NCBI RefSeq assembly: GCF_023078495.1
Contig: NZ_CP095742.1
Coordinates: 2,666,001-2,730,000 of the forward strand
Direction: 5' to 3'
Length of the DNA: 64,000 nt
From: Luteibacter aegosomatissinici
Lineage (GTDB): Bacteria; Pseudomonadota; Gammaproteobacteria; Xanthomonadales; Rhodanobacteraceae
A program made the position numbers and the translations under genes. Positions 46,037 to 54,125 of the stretch are shown piece after piece. The notes beneath the pieces were generated by a model. It worked only from the letters and a program-made list of their open reading frames with translations, ran no database searches and was not told the DNA's origin. Numbering within the stretch: the first letter of the stretch is position 1; each line of letters opens with the position of its first letter.

Positions 46037-46049
46037 GCCGTTTAACGGC
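46037..46049. promoter_or_regulatory. Palindrome upstream of the sigma-54-like promoter
   Basis: GCCGTTTAACGGC (6-bp arms, 1-nt centre) lies about 50-60 nt upstream of the predicted start. It is a possible binding half for the Fis-type HTH of the operon's own activator, though closer than usual enhancers. Confidence 0.35.
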
Positions 46050-46145
46050 ACAGTGAGCGTACGAAGGCGGACAGGTTGTGTACGGTTTCGGGGGACAACT
46101 TCGCTTGGCCTGCCTCGGCTTAACATCCATTCATGTACTGGCGAG

Positions 46146-46263
46146 TATATTTATTCCCAAGGTTGCCGAGAGGCACCGGTCCCACGCATCTCCGGCTGTT
46201 CCCCTGCAGCCTTTGCATTGATGGACGTACACCCAAGCCCGCGGCCCCCTCCGCGGGCTTTTT
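46146..46263 (+). ncRNA. Candidate small RNA
   Basis: The gap between two genes carries TATATT at 46146-46151 as a possible -10 and a perfect 9-bp terminator at 46236-46259 followed by TTTTATTT. About 85-105 nt lie between them with small hairpins (for example TTGCC-gagA-GGCA-like). No protein reading looks credible and no upstream plus-strand gene explains the terminator. The RNA is predicted only from these signals. Confidence 0.4.
46236..46263 (+). terminator. Rho-independent terminator
   Basis: AGCCCGCGG-ccccct-CCGCGGGCT followed by a T run, in an intergenic region. The preceding gene points the other way, so it must end an unannotated plus-strand transcript or a very short leader. Confidence 0.85.
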
Positions 46264-46431
46264 ATTTGTCTTGGGCGCGCTTGTAAGGGAAGTACTACGC
46301 AACGATGCGGGCACGTCTTGCGCGGAAAGCACTTAGCCTAAGGGCAACTGGTCAAACCAAGGGTCAGTACGTCCATGGCTGCACGACTTCGCGATTACCG
46401 CGCTAACGGAGCAATACCTTCGGGCGTAGCC

Positions 46432-46983
46432 ATGCAAAACAAACCGCCTCGAGAAGCGCTCATGGAAGCAAAAATAAGCAAGCTCGAATCCGACGTCGGC
46501 CATATCCGACGTGATGTGGCCGACATACGCACCGACATGCGTGACGTCAGGGAACGCGTGGGGGCTCTCGAATGTGCCGTCGCACGAACAGAAGCTCGAT
46601 TGGGCGCCATGGATGCAAAGATTGATGGCGTCCGCCAAGCGCTGAATGAGAAGATCGATGGCTTCAACCAAGCGTTGAATGACAAGATTGATGGCGTGCA
46701 CCAAACGCTGAACGACAAGATTGATGGCTTAAACCAAACGTTGAACAACAAGATCGATGGCTTCAACCAATCGTTACACGAAAAGATCGATGGCGTGCAT
46801 CGCTCGCTCATTGAGAAGATAGACAGTCTTGCCGATCGGTATATGACGAAGCATCAGTTTGCCCTCTGGGCCCTTGCCGGAACCACCGCGCTACTGATGT
46901 CGGCTGCGGCGTTAATCGCCGTCCTTCTTCGTGCAAGCGGTCACCCGGTTGTGGCTGAGGTTTTCGAGGCCTTGCGTGGCTGA
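46432..46983 (+). CDS. Tail-anchored coiled-coil protein with 11-residue repeats (copy B)
   Basis: About 183 residues from MQNKPPREALMEAKI. An N-terminal coil (LESDVGHIRRDVADIRTDMRD in part) precedes six near-perfect 11-residue repeats of the form [DEN]KIDGxxQxLN, for example DKIDGVHQTLN and NKIDGFNQSLH. Then come one membrane helix (WALAGTTALLMSAAALIAVL) and the tail VLLRASGHPVVAEVFEALRG. The tail matches copy A at 34051-34866. At DNA level this is a 33-nt tandem array inside a gene. Starts at 46375 or 46462 are also possible. Confidence 0.82.
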   Translation: MQNKPPREALMEAKISKLESDVGHIRRDVADIRTDMRDVRERVGALECAVARTEARLGAMDAKIDGVRQALNEKIDGFNQALNDKIDGVHQTLNDKIDGLNQTLNNKIDGFNQSLHEKIDGVHRSLIEKIDSLADRYMTKHQFALWALAGTTALLMSAAALIAVLLRASGHPVVAEVFEALRG

Positions 46984-46986
46984 TGT

Positions 46987-47892
46987 TCAGGCTTCACCCC
47001 ATCGCCAATCCTTCTCAAGCGCTTCCGCGCAAAACGAAACGAATGCCCTGACCTTCGGCGCCAGGTGCTGTGCGTTGGCGTATAGCGCATGCAGCGGTGC
47101 GGCCGGGATCGCATGATCCGGTAACACGCGGACGAGCCGCCCGGTGCCGAGGTCATCACCCACGTCCCATATCGACTTTTGCACAATGCCTCCGCCTGCC
47201 AGCGCCAGGGAGTGCGCTGCTTCACCGTCATTGGTGACATAGGCGGGATTCACCCGTACGGATGTCTCGCCCTCCTTGTCCCTAAAGGTCCACTCACGGG
47301 TCGGATGTTCACCGAAGATGATGCAATCGTGTTTTGCCAGTGCCGCAGGCTCCTTCGGCATACCATGGAGGGCGAGGTATGCAGGCGCTGCGCACAGGAT
47401 CCGATAATTGGGGGCGAGCCGCCGCGCGATATGCGATGAATCGGCCAGGGCACCAAAGCGAATGGCCACATCGATGCCGTCCTCAACGATATCGACCAAG
47501 GCGTCGCTCAATGTGAGTTGCACGCACACCTCGGGGTGCACCTCGCGGAACGCGACGGCCAGGGGCGCAATGCGCCGCCGGCCGAAGGCTCGCGGCGCCG
47601 CAACCCGCAACACGCCTGTCACGGCATCACGGGTTCGGGACACCGCCGCTTCGGCCTCCTGTACCTCGGCAAGGATTCTCACGCAGCGGGCGTGGAAGGC
47701 CTCGCCCTCCTCCGTCAGCGACTGTCTGCGGGTGGTCCGCTGCAGCAGCCGGACGCCCAGGCGCTCTTCAAGCGCCGTCAGTCGCTTGCTGACCACGGCC
47801 AGGGACAGATCCAGCTCCCGGGCCGCCCCGGACAAGCTGCCCGTGGCGACGATACGGGCAAAGATGGTCAGTTCGAGCAGGTTGTCGAGCAT
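46987..47892 (-). CDS. LysR family transcriptional regulator
   Basis: 301-residue regulator. The HTH is LTIFARIVATGSLSGAARELDLSLAVVSKRLTALEERLGVRLLQRTTRR in part, followed by an effector-binding domain with GVLRVAAPRAFGRRRIAPL and RVLPDHAIPAAPLHALYANAQHLAPKVRAFVSF in part. It is divergent from the SDR gene across a 102-nt gap, the usual layout for a regulator and its target. The SDR and hydrolase genes to the right are therefore its likely regulon. Confidence 0.93.
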   Translation of the reverse strand: MLDNLLELTIFARIVATGSLSGAARELDLSLAVVSKRLTALEERLGVRLLQRTTRRQSLTEEGEAFHARCVRILAEVQEAEAAVSRTRDAVTGVLRVAAPRAFGRRRIAPLAVAFREVHPEVCVQLTLSDALVDIVEDGIDVAIRFGALADSSHIARRLAPNYRILCAAPAYLALHGMPKEPAALAKHDCIIFGEHPTREWTFRDKEGETSVRVNPAYVTNDGEAAHSLALAGGGIVQKSIWDVGDDLGTGRLVRVLPDHAIPAAPLHALYANAQHLAPKVRAFVSFCAEALEKDWRWGEA

Positions 47893-47994
47893 TGTTTATG
47901 GTCCGGCAAGAGTCTTTCGGGGTAGCGATGCTTTTTCGGTCCGGCGGCAAGAATCATAGTGTCTCCACACCCTCCTTCCTTGCAGAGAACTTAC

Positions 47995-48705
47995 ATGAAC
48001 ACGTTCACTGACCAGCATGTCCTCATCGTCGGCGGCAGCTCCGGCATTGGCCTGGCGACGGCCAAGGCTTTCGCCAACGCCGGGGCAAACGTGACCATTG
48101 CCTCGCGCTCGGCCGGCAAGCTGCAGGAGGCCGCCAGCCTCATCGGCCACGGCGCCCAGGCGGTCGAGCTCGATACGGCCGACAACGCTGCCGTCGAGGC
48201 CTTGCTGGGTGGCCGGACCTGGGACCACGTCGTGGTCTCGGCCGCGAAAACCCCGGGTGGCCCGATTCGCCAGTTGGGGCTCGAGGGCGCCTACGCGGCC
48301 ATGGAGAGCAAGTTCTGGGGCGCCTACCGCGTCGCTCGCGCGGCGAAGATTCGTGATGGCGGCTCCCTCACGTTGGTATCCGGCTTCCTCGCCGTGCGCC
48401 CCAGCGCGACATCGGTCCTGCAGGGCGCGATCAACGCGGCACTTGAAAGTCTCGTGCGTGGGCTAGCCCTGGAGTTCTCCCCCGTAAGGGTTAATGCCGT
48501 ATCCCCCGGCGTCATTCGCACGCCGCTGTGGAACGGCATGGATGAAGCGACACGCAGCGCCTTCTTCGCCACCGCCGCGGGCAAGCTTCCGGCCAAACGC
48601 GTGGGTGAAGCCGAGGATATTGCGAATGCAGTGCTGTATGCGGCGGGCACGGGGTTCACCACGGGCTCGACGATCACGGTAGATGGTGGCGGTTCCATCG
48701 CCTGA
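47995..48705 (+). CDS. Atypical short-chain dehydrogenase lacking the Tyr/Lys catalytic pair
   Basis: 236-residue Rossmann protein. The NAD(P) site VLIVGGSSGIGLATAKAF and the C-terminal VRVNAVSPGVIRTPLW and TGSTITVDGGGSIA are standard SDR features. The catalytic Y-x3-K region is replaced by VLQGAINAALESL, so Tyr and Lys appear as Gln and Asn. The usual NAG motif is also changed (VVSAAKT). It may bind cofactor without standard reduction, or use another mechanism. It is divergent from a LysR regulator, which likely controls it. Confidence 0.88.
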   Translation: MNTFTDQHVLIVGGSSGIGLATAKAFANAGANVTIASRSAGKLQEAASLIGHGAQAVELDTADNAAVEALLGGRTWDHVVVSAAKTPGGPIRQLGLEGAYAAMESKFWGAYRVARAAKIRDGGSLTLVSGFLAVRPSATSVLQGAINAALESLVRGLALEFSPVRVNAVSPGVIRTPLWNGMDEATRSAFFATAAGKLPAKRVGEAEDIANAVLYAAGTGFTTGSTITVDGGGSIA

Positions 48706-48816
48706 GCCTGCGGCGTTATGTACCGCGTTGTCTGTTTTGGACAGCAGGCTTGTGCAAGAGCGAATCCGTTCGCTCCCGCATAGTTCCCTGACCATTAACA
48801 ATGTAGGGGACCTCCC

Positions 48817-49824
48817 GTGAGCGAGATCGAGATTACTGCGTCGCATGACGCCCCCCGGCGCAAGTTCGTCACCACGGCTGGCCTTACCGCAGGTGCCATG
48901 GTTGCCGGCGCAGCCATGGCCGCTGGCAGCACGGCCAGCGCCGCGCCGGCTCCGGGCAAGTCGGCCGCTGGCGGCCATCGCATGGAGACGTCCACCGTCA
49001 TCACCAAGGATGGCGTGGAAATCTTCTTCAAGGATTGGGGTCCGAAGGATGCCCAGCCGATCGTGTTCCATCACGGCTGGCCGCTCTCCGCGGACGACTG
49101 GGATGCGCAGCTGCTGTTCTTCCTCGGCAAGGGCTTCCGCGTCATCGCGCACGACCGCCGTGGCCACGGCCGCTCGCAGCAGGTGAGCGAAGGCCACGAC
49201 ATGGATCACTACGCGGCTGACGCGTGGGCTGTCGTCGAGCACCTGGACCTGAAGAACGCCGTGCACATCGGTCACTCCACCGGTGGTGGCGAAGTGGCGC
49301 GTTATGTGGCGAATTTCGGCCAGCCGAATGGCCGCGTGGCCAAGGCCGTGCTCGTCAGCGCCGTCCCGCCGCTGATGCTGAAGACCGAAGCCAACCCGGG
49401 CGGCTTGCCGCTCGAAGTGTTCGATGGCTTCCGCAAGGCGCTTGCCGAGAACCGCTCGAACTTCTACTGGGATGTGGCCTCCGGCCCGTTCTACGGCTTC
49501 AACCGCCCGGGCGCGAAGGTGTCTCAGCCCATCATCCTGAACTGGTGGCGCCAGGGCATGACCGGTGCGGCCAAGGCCCACTACGACGGCATCAAGGCCT
49601 TCTCCGAGACCGACCAGACCGAAGACCTGAAAAAGATCACGGTGCCGACGCTGGTACTGCACGGTGATGACGACCAGGTGGTGCCGTACAAGGATGCCGG
49701 CGTGCTCTCGGCCAAGCTGCTGAAGAACAGCAAGCTGAAGATCTACCCGGGCTACCCGCACGGCATGCTGACGGTGCATCCGGATGAGCTGAACGCGGAT
49801 ATCCTGGCGTTCATCAAGGGCTGA
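48817..49824 (+). CDS. Tat-exported alpha/beta hydrolase, non-haem chloroperoxidase-like
   Basis: 335-residue hydrolase with a GTG start after AGGGGA. The N-terminus [20 protein letters not shown] is a twin-arginine signal, unusual for this mostly cytoplasmic family. The mature enzyme has [15 protein letters not shown], the nucleophile elbow [14 protein letters not shown], the acid in [13 protein letters not shown] and the base in [10 protein letters not shown], a complete triad. Such proteins are called chloroperoxidases or perhydrolases but act chiefly as esterases. It follows the SDR gene and ends in a strong terminator. Confidence 0.92.
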   Translation: MSEIEITASHDAPRRKFVTTAGLTAGAMVAGAAMAAGSTASAAPAPGKSAAGGHRMETSTVITKDGVEIFFKDWGPKDAQPIVFHHGWPLSADDWDAQLLFFLGKGFRVIAHDRRGHGRSQQVSEGHDMDHYAADAWAVVEHLDLKNAVHIGHSTGGGEVARYVANFGQPNGRVAKAVLVSAVPPLMLKTEANPGGLPLEVFDGFRKALAENRSNFYWDVASGPFYGFNRPGAKVSQPIILNWWRQGMTGAAKAHYDGIKAFSETDQTEDLKKITVPTLVLHGDDDQVVPYKDAGVLSAKLLKNSKLKIYPGYPHGMLTVHPDELNADILAFIKG

Positions 49825-49846
49825 AACGCCGCCTGATGCAGGAACG

Positions 49847-49881
49847 GAACGGGGCGCTCAGGCGCCCCGTTCTTTTTTTTT
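49847..49881 (+). terminator. Rho-independent terminator of the hydrolase gene
   Basis: GAACGGGGCGC-tcag-GCGCCCCGTTC, a perfect 11-bp stem, is followed by nine T residues, starting 23 nt after the hydrolase stop codon. Confidence 0.96.
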
Positions 49882-50023
49882 CGGGGATCGGAGGACGATC
49901 GGCGCGCGGTCCCTGCACTCTGCGAATTCGGCCAAAACGAAACGGCGGACGCGCTGCACCGATAAAGTCCGGTCAGCGGGCCGATACATGGCATGGGTGG
50001 CCCGTTTACCCGCCGGAGCCCGC

Positions 50024-51598
50024 ATGACTGAGCCGCAGGAGTGGTTGATGCGCCACCGCTTTCAGATCTGGGATGCTGCCGTCGTGCTCGCCGTCGCGGG
50101 CGTGCTGGTGTTTCTTGGGTTTGAATACGACCTGCTGCGACACCTTGGTGTCGCGCCAGGCAAGGCCGGTGAGCTCGAGCTTGCCGAGCTCATTGCCGTG
50201 GTAGTTGTCGTCGGCGTATTCGTGGTGGTGATGCAGCGGCGCATGAAAGCGCAATCGCAGGAAGTCGAGCGCCGGATCGTGGCTGAGCGCGAGGCGCGGG
50301 TCCTTGCGCTCCAGGATCCGCTGACGGGCCTGGCCAATCGCCGGCGATTCGATGAAGCGGTAGCCACGGCCGTCGCCGCCCCACCCGGTTCGGCACGCGT
50401 GCATGCGGTCTTCATGCTGGACCTCAATCGCTTCAAGCTCATCAACGATGTGTACGGCCACCCCATCGGGGACCAGGTGCTGACGATCGTCGCCGGACGT
50501 ATCAAGGGTTGCGTGCGGCGCCACGCCGATGTCGTGGCCCGGCTGGGCGGCGATGAATTCGCCATTGTCGCGAACCACCTCTTCGGCCCGGAGGAAGCAA
50601 CAAGCATCGCCTTGCGCATCATCGAGTCGCTGAAGCAACCCGTTCGCGTGGGTGACAACGAGCACAGCGTGGGCGTGGGTATTGGCGTGGCGTTTTACCC
50701 CCAGGATGCCCAGGCGGAAAGCGAACTCGTGCGGCGAGCCGATATCGCGCTCTACCGAGCGAAAAGCGAGCGTGGCTCGGCGGTGAAGTTCTTCCTCGAA
50801 GAAATGGATGAACAAGTCAGGGTCCGTGCCGAGCTGGAATCCGCGCTGCGCAAGGCAGTTATCGGCGGCGACATCCAGGTGCACTTCCAACCCCAGGTCG
50901 ATCTACAAACCGGCGCGCTCACCGGCTTCGAAGCCCTCGCCCGCTGGCATCACGCGGCCTGGGGCGATATTCCACCTGAGCGCTTTATTCCCATTGCCGA
51001 GGAATGTGGTGTCATCAACGCCCTGGGAGCCCATGTGCTTGGTGAGGCCTGCCGGGAGGCGATGAGCTGGGATGGCAACCTCATCGTTTCCGTCAACGTA
51101 TCGCCTGTGCAGCTCCACCTGCCTGACTTCGCCGCCATGGTGACCCGGACTCTGGACGAATCCGGCCTGCCACCGGGTCGGCTGGAACTCGAGATCACCG
51201 AAAACACGCTCGTGCGCGACCTGCAAGCCGCACAGACGGCGCTGGCGGGCCTGCGCGACCTTGGCGTGCGTATCGCCCTCGATGATTTCGGCACGGGCTA
51301 TTCAAGCCTGTATCACCTGCGCAGCTTCAAGGTGGACCGCATCAAGATCGACCGCAGCTTCGTCGATTCCATGGCCACCGAGGCCGAAAGCGTTGCCATT
51401 GTCCGCGCGCTGCTTGGCCTGGGCCATGGGCTGGGGGTGAAGGTCACGGCGGAAGGCGTGGAGGACGCCGCCCAGCGCCGGGCATTGCTCGGCGAGGGGT
51501 GCGATGAAGCGCAGGGCTTCTTGTTCAGTGAGGCGCTGACCGCTGAGGAGGCGCGGCGACTTACGGGGCGGGACCAGTCGCACGTCTGCCGTTCGTAG
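50024..51598 (+). CDS. Membrane GGDEF-EAL cyclic-di-GMP enzyme
   Basis: 524 residues from MTEPQEWLMRHR, with GGAG upstream. Two membrane helices (about residues 17-35 and 52-72) are followed by GGDEF and EAL domains. The cyclase site RLGGDEFA and the inhibitory I-site RHAD five residues before it are both intact. The phosphodiesterase side has GFEALARWHH, NVSPVQL, ITENTLV, DDFGTGYSSL, KIDRSFV and AEGVE, also intact. Both activities are therefore possible. There is no PAS sensor, so control is through the membrane part. It likely tunes exopolysaccharide or motility. Confidence 0.95.
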   Translation: MTEPQEWLMRHRFQIWDAAVVLAVAGVLVFLGFEYDLLRHLGVAPGKAGELELAELIAVVVVVGVFVVVMQRRMKAQSQEVERRIVAEREARVLALQDPLTGLANRRRFDEAVATAVAAPPGSARVHAVFMLDLNRFKLINDVYGHPIGDQVLTIVAGRIKGCVRRHADVVARLGGDEFAIVANHLFGPEEATSIALRIIESLKQPVRVGDNEHSVGVGIGVAFYPQDAQAESELVRRADIALYRAKSERGSAVKFFLEEMDEQVRVRAELESALRKAVIGGDIQVHFQPQVDLQTGALTGFEALARWHHAAWGDIPPERFIPIAEECGVINALGAHVLGEACREAMSWDGNLIVSVNVSPVQLHLPDFAAMVTRTLDESGLPPGRLELEITENTLVRDLQAAQTALAGLRDLGVRIALDDFGTGYSSLYHLRSFKVDRIKIDRSFVDSMATEAESVAIVRALLGLGHGLGVKVTAEGVEDAAQRRALLGEGCDEAQGFLFSEALTAEEARRLTGRDQSHVCRS

Positions 51599-51619
51599 TG
51601 CTCGCCCCGCCCGGCACCC

Positions 51620-51877
51620 TCACTCGGGAATCTCGGATGACCGGTCTCTAAGGCACGACGCGCACACGGCGTCATCGAGGCTCACCGGCACGAAGTAGGT
51701 GGTATCGGGCACGATGGCGGCGGCTGCCGGCACACTCGTGGGCGGCCGTGACGGCCCCCTCTCGAAGATTTCGGCCAGTTGCGCCGGGGTAAGTTCCGAA
51801 ACGCCCGTTTCGACTTCCACCGTCTTGAAACAGTCACTGGCGCGTTGATCGGTGCAACGAACTGAAAGGGTGACCAT
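51620..51877 (-). CDS. Small hypothetical protein with CxxC
   Basis: 85-residue protein of unknown function. It opens MVTLSVRCTDQRASDCFKTV, is proline/serine-rich in the middle, and ends with VSLDDAVCASCLRDRSSEIPE in part. Four cysteines, two of them in CASC, could bind a metal or form disulfides. There is no signal peptide. The gene is convergent with the GGDEF-EAL gene, 21 nt apart. It could be a small regulator or an orphan protein. Confidence 0.55.
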   Translation of the reverse strand: MVTLSVRCTDQRASDCFKTVEVETGVSELTPAQLAEIFERGPSRPPTSVPAAAAIVPDTTYFVPVSLDDAVCASCLRDRSSEIPE

Positions 51878-52153
51878 GGCTGACCTCCGCGGCGCAGCTT
51901 ATGAACCTACGCGCCTTGCCGCGGGGTGGGTATCAGCCAATCGTATTACTACCGCCTCTTTAGCCTCGACCCAGCTGCGGACGGTAGCCAGGCCCCCGCC
52001 GGACGCCCCGCCGCCTCAGCCGGGGAGGGTCAACAGGTGGGACAATTTGTCCTGATGTATGGCAATTGTTTCTGGATAGCATGCCCGCGAGCTCAGCACC
52101 CCAGTGAGCGCCTCGCGATAACCAGCGGCTAGCCAAAGCCAGGAAGTAGAGAA

Positions 52154-52396
52154 ATGTTGGATTGGTTCCCCATCGTCTTTTTCACCTTCAAGGCCATCAT
52201 TTTTGGCACAGGCATGTTCCTTGCCATCAAGTGGCACTACGAGCAAAAGCGAAAGGGTCGCGTCTATGAGCGAGGCGCGGTGCTGCGCGTGGCCGGCAAG
52301 GCGGCTGCCGTGGTCGTTATCTTCGGGCTGTTGCTCACGGGCTTGTTGATTGCCACGTTTGCTCTTAGTCGGAAAATTGGGTTGGATTTGAGCTAG
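52154..52396 (+). CDS. Small two-helix inner-membrane protein
   Basis: 80-residue protein with AGGAAG upstream of the ATG. Helix 1 is WFPIVFFTFKAIIFGTGMFLAI in part and helix 2 AAAVVVIFGLLLTGLLIATFAL in part. They are separated by a basic loop KWHYEQKRKGRVYERG. Family unknown to me. It is monocistronic between unrelated genes. A subunit or regulator of a membrane complex is possible. Confidence 0.7.
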   Translation: MLDWFPIVFFTFKAIIFGTGMFLAIKWHYEQKRKGRVYERGAVLRVAGKAAAVVVIFGLLLTGLLIATFALSRKIGLDLS

Positions 52397-52551
52397 CGAC
52401 CACCCTGTAAGAAATTCCTGAAACTTGCTCGCGCCGTCCAAGGACTCGACCTCCCGAAATCAGCCGTTTCTTACAGAGCAACGCGGGCCATTCGCACACA
52501 GACCCGCCGTAGCATTGCGTGACCACATCCATCAATCACATGGGGAGCAAC

Positions 52552-52941
52552 GTGGACACGCCATTTATCGACGCCGCCACCAGAACCGAAGTGCAAACCT
52601 CTTCAAGCGGGCCTTCAACGTCCACGCGACCACCAGATGATATCGGCTTGCACGCGCGACTCACTCGGTTGGAAGACGGCTCTTTCTACGTGCGCCATGA
52701 TATCGAAGATATCCGCAATGACGTTCGTGAGATCAAGAGACGAGTTACGTCTCTTGAGCGCGCTATTGACAAGATCGGCAGCGACCTCAGCGCACTCAAG
52801 ATTAGGTTCGACGACAAAGTCCTCACGCTCAACGCCCGGATCGATGATAGATTCGCTGTCCTCAACGCCAAGATCGACAATAGATTCGCTGTCCTCGAAG
52901 CCAGGCTCGCCGCCTCTCGCCCCTCGGGCCATACGAGGTGA
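52552..52941 (+). CDS. Soluble coiled-coil protein with 11-residue repeats (copy C)
   Basis: About 129 residues. A GTG at 52552 with GGGGAG upstream is preferred; the ATG at 52540 is the alternative. A disordered N-terminus is followed by a coil (LTRLEDGSFYVRHDIEDIRND in part) and three 11-residue units, RIDDRFAVLNA, KIDNRFAVLEA and a partial one. This is the same hendecad register as copies A and B. It lacks their membrane helix and LLRASGHP tail, ending in basic ARLAASRPSGHTR. It may be a soluble partner able to co-assemble with them. Confidence 0.65.
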   Translation: MDTPFIDAATRTEVQTSSSGPSTSTRPPDDIGLHARLTRLEDGSFYVRHDIEDIRNDVREIKRRVTSLERAIDKIGSDLSALKIRFDDKVLTLNARIDDRFAVLNAKIDNRFAVLEARLAASRPSGHTR

Positions 52942-52989
52942 CTGAATAGCCACTCGCGGAGAGGACGCGCTACGCCGTAGCGGCCTGCC

Positions 52990-53109
52990 TTAGTGCGGCA
53001 TCAGAACCCGGAATGCCAGCGCAATGATCGCCACGGCGACCACACCGCCCACGTAGAGGGCAACAAACCACGCAGCCCGGCGGACGAAGGACTCAGGTCC
53101 GCGTGCCAT
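52990..53109 (-). CDS. DUF2474/CydX-like small subunit of bd-type oxidase
   Basis: 39-residue single-helix protein: MARGPESFVRRAAWFVALYV begins with a basic stretch and runs into one membrane helix ending FRVLMPH. Its ATG shares one base with the cydB stop codon (TGATG), so it is translationally coupled. Position, size and topology match the DUF2474 proteins of CIO operons, functional counterparts of CydX that stabilise the haem-containing large subunit. Confidence 0.82.
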   Translation of the reverse strand: MARGPESFVRRAAWFVALYVGGVVAVAIIALAFRVLMPH

Positions 53110-54125
53110 CAGTGGTAGCCCGGGTCGTCGTGACGCACCTTCCCACGGAACACCCAGTACGACATCGCCGAGTAGCACAGGATGATCGGGATGATGATGG
53201 CCGCGCCCACCAGGGTGAACTTCTGGCTCGATGGTGGAGAGGATGCGGCCCAGATATCGAGGCCGGGTGGGATGATGTTGGGGAAGATGGAGATGATGAG
53301 GCCGGTATAGCCCAGGAACAGGATGGCTGCCGTCAGCACGAACGGCCGCCGATCGTATCGCTTGCCCAGCGCGTGCAGGATGCCTGCCACGCAGAGGACG
53401 ACGAGCAAGGGCACCGGAAGGAAGAAGAACAGGTTCGGAAGGGAGAACCAGCGGGCGGCCACGCTCGCCTGGCCGAGGACCGTCCATCCGCTCACCGCCA
53501 CGATGAAGGCCAGCAATAGCCACACCAGGGGTTTCATCGCCACGTGTACCCGGCGCTGCAAATCGCCGTCGGTTTTCATGATGAGCCAGCCACAGGCGAG
53601 CGTGGCGTAGGTGACCAGCAAGCCCAGGCCCGCGAGTAGTCCGAACGGGGAAAGCCAGTCGAACGGGCCGCCGGCGAATTTGCGGTCGACCACAGGGACG
53701 CCCTGGAGGAGTGTGCCGAGGATGAGGCCCTGGCAGAAGACCGCCGTTGCCGAGCCCATCATGAAGGCCACATCCCACAAGCGCTGGGAGCGCCGGGCCT
53801 TGGCGCGGATCTCAAACGCAACGCCACGGAAAATGAGACCACAGACCATGCCGATGATAGGCAGGTAGGTGGCCGGTAAAAGCACCGAGTACGCCACGGG
53901 AAACGCCGCGTACAGCGACGCGCCGCCCAACACCATCCAGGTCTCGTTGCCATCCCACACGGGCGCGACGGTGTTGAGCATGGTCTGCCGGTCGTGCTCC
54001 CGATCGAAGAACGGAAAGAGCAGCCCTATCCCGAGGTCGAACCCATCGAGAAGGACGTATAGGAACACCCCGAAAGCAATGATGGCCGCCCAGACAACCG
54101 GCAAGTCGATAGTCATGTCCGTCAC
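53109..54125 (-). CDS. cydB: Cytochrome bd-type (CIO) ubiquinol oxidase subunit II
   Basis: 338-residue inner-membrane subunit with eight to nine helices. The family opening is VVWAAIIAFGVFLYVLLDGFDLGIGLLFPF in part, followed by NTVAPVWDGNETWMVLGGASLYAAFPVAYS in part. Length and motifs match CioB. It overlaps the subunit I gene by 4 nt and the DUF2474 gene by 1 nt in a compact cydABX-like operon. The complex oxidises ubiquinol with oxygen, usually when oxygen is low or haem-copper oxidases are inhibited. Confidence 0.94.
   Translation of the reverse strand: MTDMTIDLPVVWAAIIAFGVFLYVLLDGFDLGIGLLFPFFDREHDRQTMLNTVAPVWDGNETWMVLGGASLYAAFPVAYSVLLPATYLPIIGMVCGLIFRGVAFEIRAKARRSQRLWDVAFMMGSATAVFCQGLILGTLLQGVPVVDRKFAGGPFDWLSPFGLLAGLGLLVTYATLACGWLIMKTDGDLQRRVHVAMKPLVWLLLAFIVAVSGWTVLGQASVAARWFSLPNLFFFLPVPLLVVLCVAGILHALGKRYDRRPFVLTAAILFLGYTGLIISIFPNIIPPGLDIWAASSPPSSQKFTLVGAAIIIPIILCYSAMSYWVFRGKVRHDDPGYH

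Noticed and set aside
46612-46830. CRISPR-like 33-nt repeats
   Set aside because: The repeats are contiguous without spacers and encode the hendecad coiled coil, so this is a coding repeat.
48463-49779. 438-codon minus-strand reading across the SDR and hydrolase genes
   Set aside because: It is antisense to two genes with clear motifs, has no ribosome site and shows shadow-type composition.
53109-53778. Long upstream extension of the DUF2474 reading frame
   Set aside because: The extension overlaps cydB in another frame. Only the last 39 codons, starting at the coupled ATG, match a known small subunit.
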